From contig JAIVJS010000005.1 in assembly GCA_020199905.1 (NCBI GenBank), positions 1-64,000 of the forward strand: a stretch of 64,000 nucleotides of DNA, in the 5' to 3' direction. A program made the position numbers and the translations under genes. The notes below the pieces were generated by a model. It had not been told where the DNA came from and did not search any database. It was given only the letters and a program-made list of their open reading frames with translations. Shown here piece by piece: positions 60,911-64,000 of the stretch (its first letter is position 1; each line of letters opens with the position of its first letter). This DNA comes from Acidobacteriota bacterium. Its GTDB lineage: Bacteria; Acidobacteriota; Thermoanaerobaculia; UBA5066; Gp7-AA6.

Positions 60911-60916
60911 ATTATA
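60911..60916 (-). promoter_or_regulatory. TATAAT -10 box of the PAS-GGDEF-EAL gene
   Basis: On the minus strand the text is cgTATAATTC, 22 bases before the ATG. The -35 region falls in a tgacagcggtcagct heptamer tract. Confidence 0.55.
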
Positions 60917-60929
60917 CGCTTGGGACGCT

Positions 60930-60960
60930 GTCAGCGGTCAGCTATCCGCTCTCAGCGCGT
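60930..60960. repeat. Short CAGCGGT / CTCTCAG heptamers
   Basis: gctgtcagcggtcagctatccgctctcagcg shows four 7-bp steps. The rest of the roughly 240-base gap before marC holds no ORF or structure I can support beyond a ttgag-rich stretch. Confidence 0.65.
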
Positions 60961-61125
60961 GGGGAGATGCCCGCGTTCGGCCCACTCTTCCTCTCCCTGT
61001 CCGTGGAGAGGGTTGGGTTGAGGGGGCTGGCTCTGTCCCTGGAGCCTTCAGACGATCGAGGCGGCGCCGGATAGAGTGGCGCTCGCCGATTGACTCGCGC
61101 GGCGCCCGGACGCCCGAGGAGCTCC

Positions 61126-61761
61126 ATGACGTACTCCAAAGAGGTCCTGCAGTTCGCCTTCCTCGCGTTTTCCTCTCTCTTTTCGGTCATCAATCCGATC
61201 TCGGCCGCACCGATCTTCGTGACGCTGACCGGAGGCACGCCCGCCGAACGGCGCCGGACGGCCCTGCGCGCCTGCCTCGCGGCGCTTTCCGTGCTCGCGG
61301 TCTTCGCGGCGGCCGGCGGCGCCATCTTTTCCTTCTTCCAGATCACCGTTCCGGCGTTTCAGATCGCGGGAGGCGTCCTCTTCACGACGATGTCCTTCCG
61401 TTCCATGGAGGAGAGCGAGAAGCACGTCTCCGCCGACGACACCGACAAGCTCGATCCGTCGATCGTGCCGCTCGGCATCCCGGTGATCGCCGGGCCGGGA
61501 GCGATCTCGGCGACGATGGTGCTCGTCGGCCAGGCGCAGGACGCGCCGCACCGCGTGGCCCTGGCGATCGCGCTCGGCGCCAGCCTTCTGGTCACGCTGG
61601 CGATTCTGCTGATCGCTCCCTCCGTCGAGGCGCGGATGGGAAGGACCGGACAGCGCGTCGTCTCGAAGATCATGGGACTCGTGACGGTGGTCATCGGGGT
61701 CCAGTTCATCCTGAACGGAGCGACGACCGTCATCCTGGGGATCCTGCGCGAAGCGAAATGA
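61126..61761 (+). CDS. MarC family integral membrane protein
   Basis: The ATG at 61126 has a cgaggagctcc ribosome site, which decides the start over 61090, and gives 211 residues. Six membrane helices are visible, with family text [47 protein letters not shown] and [22 protein letters not shown]. Despite the name, MarC proteins are not known to confer multidrug resistance and their substrate is unresolved. It stands alone between the regulator gene and uvrA. Confidence 0.92.
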   Translation: MTYSKEVLQFAFLAFSSLFSVINPISAAPIFVTLTGGTPAERRRTALRACLAALSVLAVFAAAGGAIFSFFQITVPAFQIAGGVLFTTMSFRSMEESEKHVSADDTDKLDPSIVPLGIPVIAGPGAISATMVLVGQAQDAPHRVALAIALGASLLVTLAILLIAPSVEARMGRTGQRVVSKIMGLVTVVIGVQFILNGATTVILGILREAK

Positions 61762-61781
61762 CTTCGAGGGCGCCGGGCAGA

Positions 61782-61800
61782 GAGTTGAGAGCTGACAGCT
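61782..61800. repeat. GAGTTGA / GAGCTGA / CAGCTGG heptamers
   Basis: gagttgagagctgacagctgg, three 7-bp units, lies directly before the -10 element of uvrA. Confidence 0.65.
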
Positions 61801-61804
61801 GGAT

Positions 61805-61821
61805 TAGAATCTCCGGTTCCC
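61805..61821 (+). promoter_or_regulatory. TAGAATCTCCGGTTCCC directly before uvrA
   Basis: TAGAAT ends 11 bases before the ATG and matches the local promoter pattern (TANNAT, then CCGG). No ribosome site is visible, so a leaderless transcript is likely. Confidence 0.5.

Positions 61822-64000
<2,179 letters not shown>

Noticed and set aside
58189-61074. Plus-strand ORF of 961 residues
   Set aside because: Antisense shadow of the PAS-GGDEF-EAL gene, which has full domain support on the other strand.

Overview
The window is a high-G+C, gene-dense stretch of a Gram-negative bacterial chromosome. Lipid A synthesis (LpxC), two outer-membrane barrel proteins, a TonB-type domain and FtsEX all point to a diderm envelope. 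The mix of DUF4388, DUF4390 next to an NtrY/NtrX-like pair, and a Ser/Thr kinase fused to a TonB domain is reminiscent of Acidobacteriota or a myxobacterium-like lineage. That placement is inference only. There are no rRNA or tRNA genes, phage modules, IS elements or CRISPR arrays that I can support.

Layout. 0-10.6 kb: an RmlC-like cupin, a DUF1326 protein, a small secreted protein, PilZ, a 3'-5' exonuclease, a peptide-binding lipoprotein, a CoA transferase, an AAA NTPase, a coupled SprT-P1 peptidase-EamA run, a dienelactone hydrolase and a ferredoxin. 11-15 kb: a TPR protein behind a near-consensus sigma70 promoter, then glmU-glmS. 15-27.5 kb: a UvrD-like helicase, pgeF, gatB, ftsE-ftsX, an AI-2E exporter, an OmpA-like and an Omp85-like protein, DUF4388, ruvC and yebC. 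27.5-38 kb: a structured intergenic segment, a pseudo-receiver/kinase/TonB fusion, a btuFCD-type importer, accD-folC-dgt and glyA. 38-46 kb: two membrane proteins (the first probably starting at ATT), then a tight minus-strand operon of methyltransferase, GT2, aminotransferase, CDP-alcohol phosphatidyltransferase and nucleotidyltransferase, which may build a cytidylylated head group. It is followed by nadE. 46-64 kb: a TPR membrane protein, glutamate formimidoyltransferase, NtrX/NtrY/DUF4390, a beta-propeller remnant, lpxC, an HD-GYP protein, smpB, a GNAT acetyltransferase, a PAS/GGDEF/EAL regulator, MarC, and uvrA running off the end (uvrA is absent from the ORF track).

Three genome-scale signals stand out. 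First, the intergenic spaces are filled with imperfect 7-bp tandem repeats of several classes. One class surrounds a dispersed ~52-bp core with a CCGCGG hairpin, present in five copies in both orientations. The repeats run into the 3' ends of accD, pgeF and a membrane-protein gene and give them odd C-terminal tails. Second, several otherwise normal genes lack a clean segment: the AccD zinc ribbon, part of UvrD domain 1, half of an OmpA domain, the tail of a GT2 enzyme, and an RDD-family tail plus the nadE start codon. Third, fourteen gene pairs overlap by NTGA, and promoters of the form TANNAT followed by a C/G-rich stretch (often CCGGCG-like) recur, sometimes so close to the start codon that leaderless translation is likely.

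All family assignments come from reading the translations; no database search was run.
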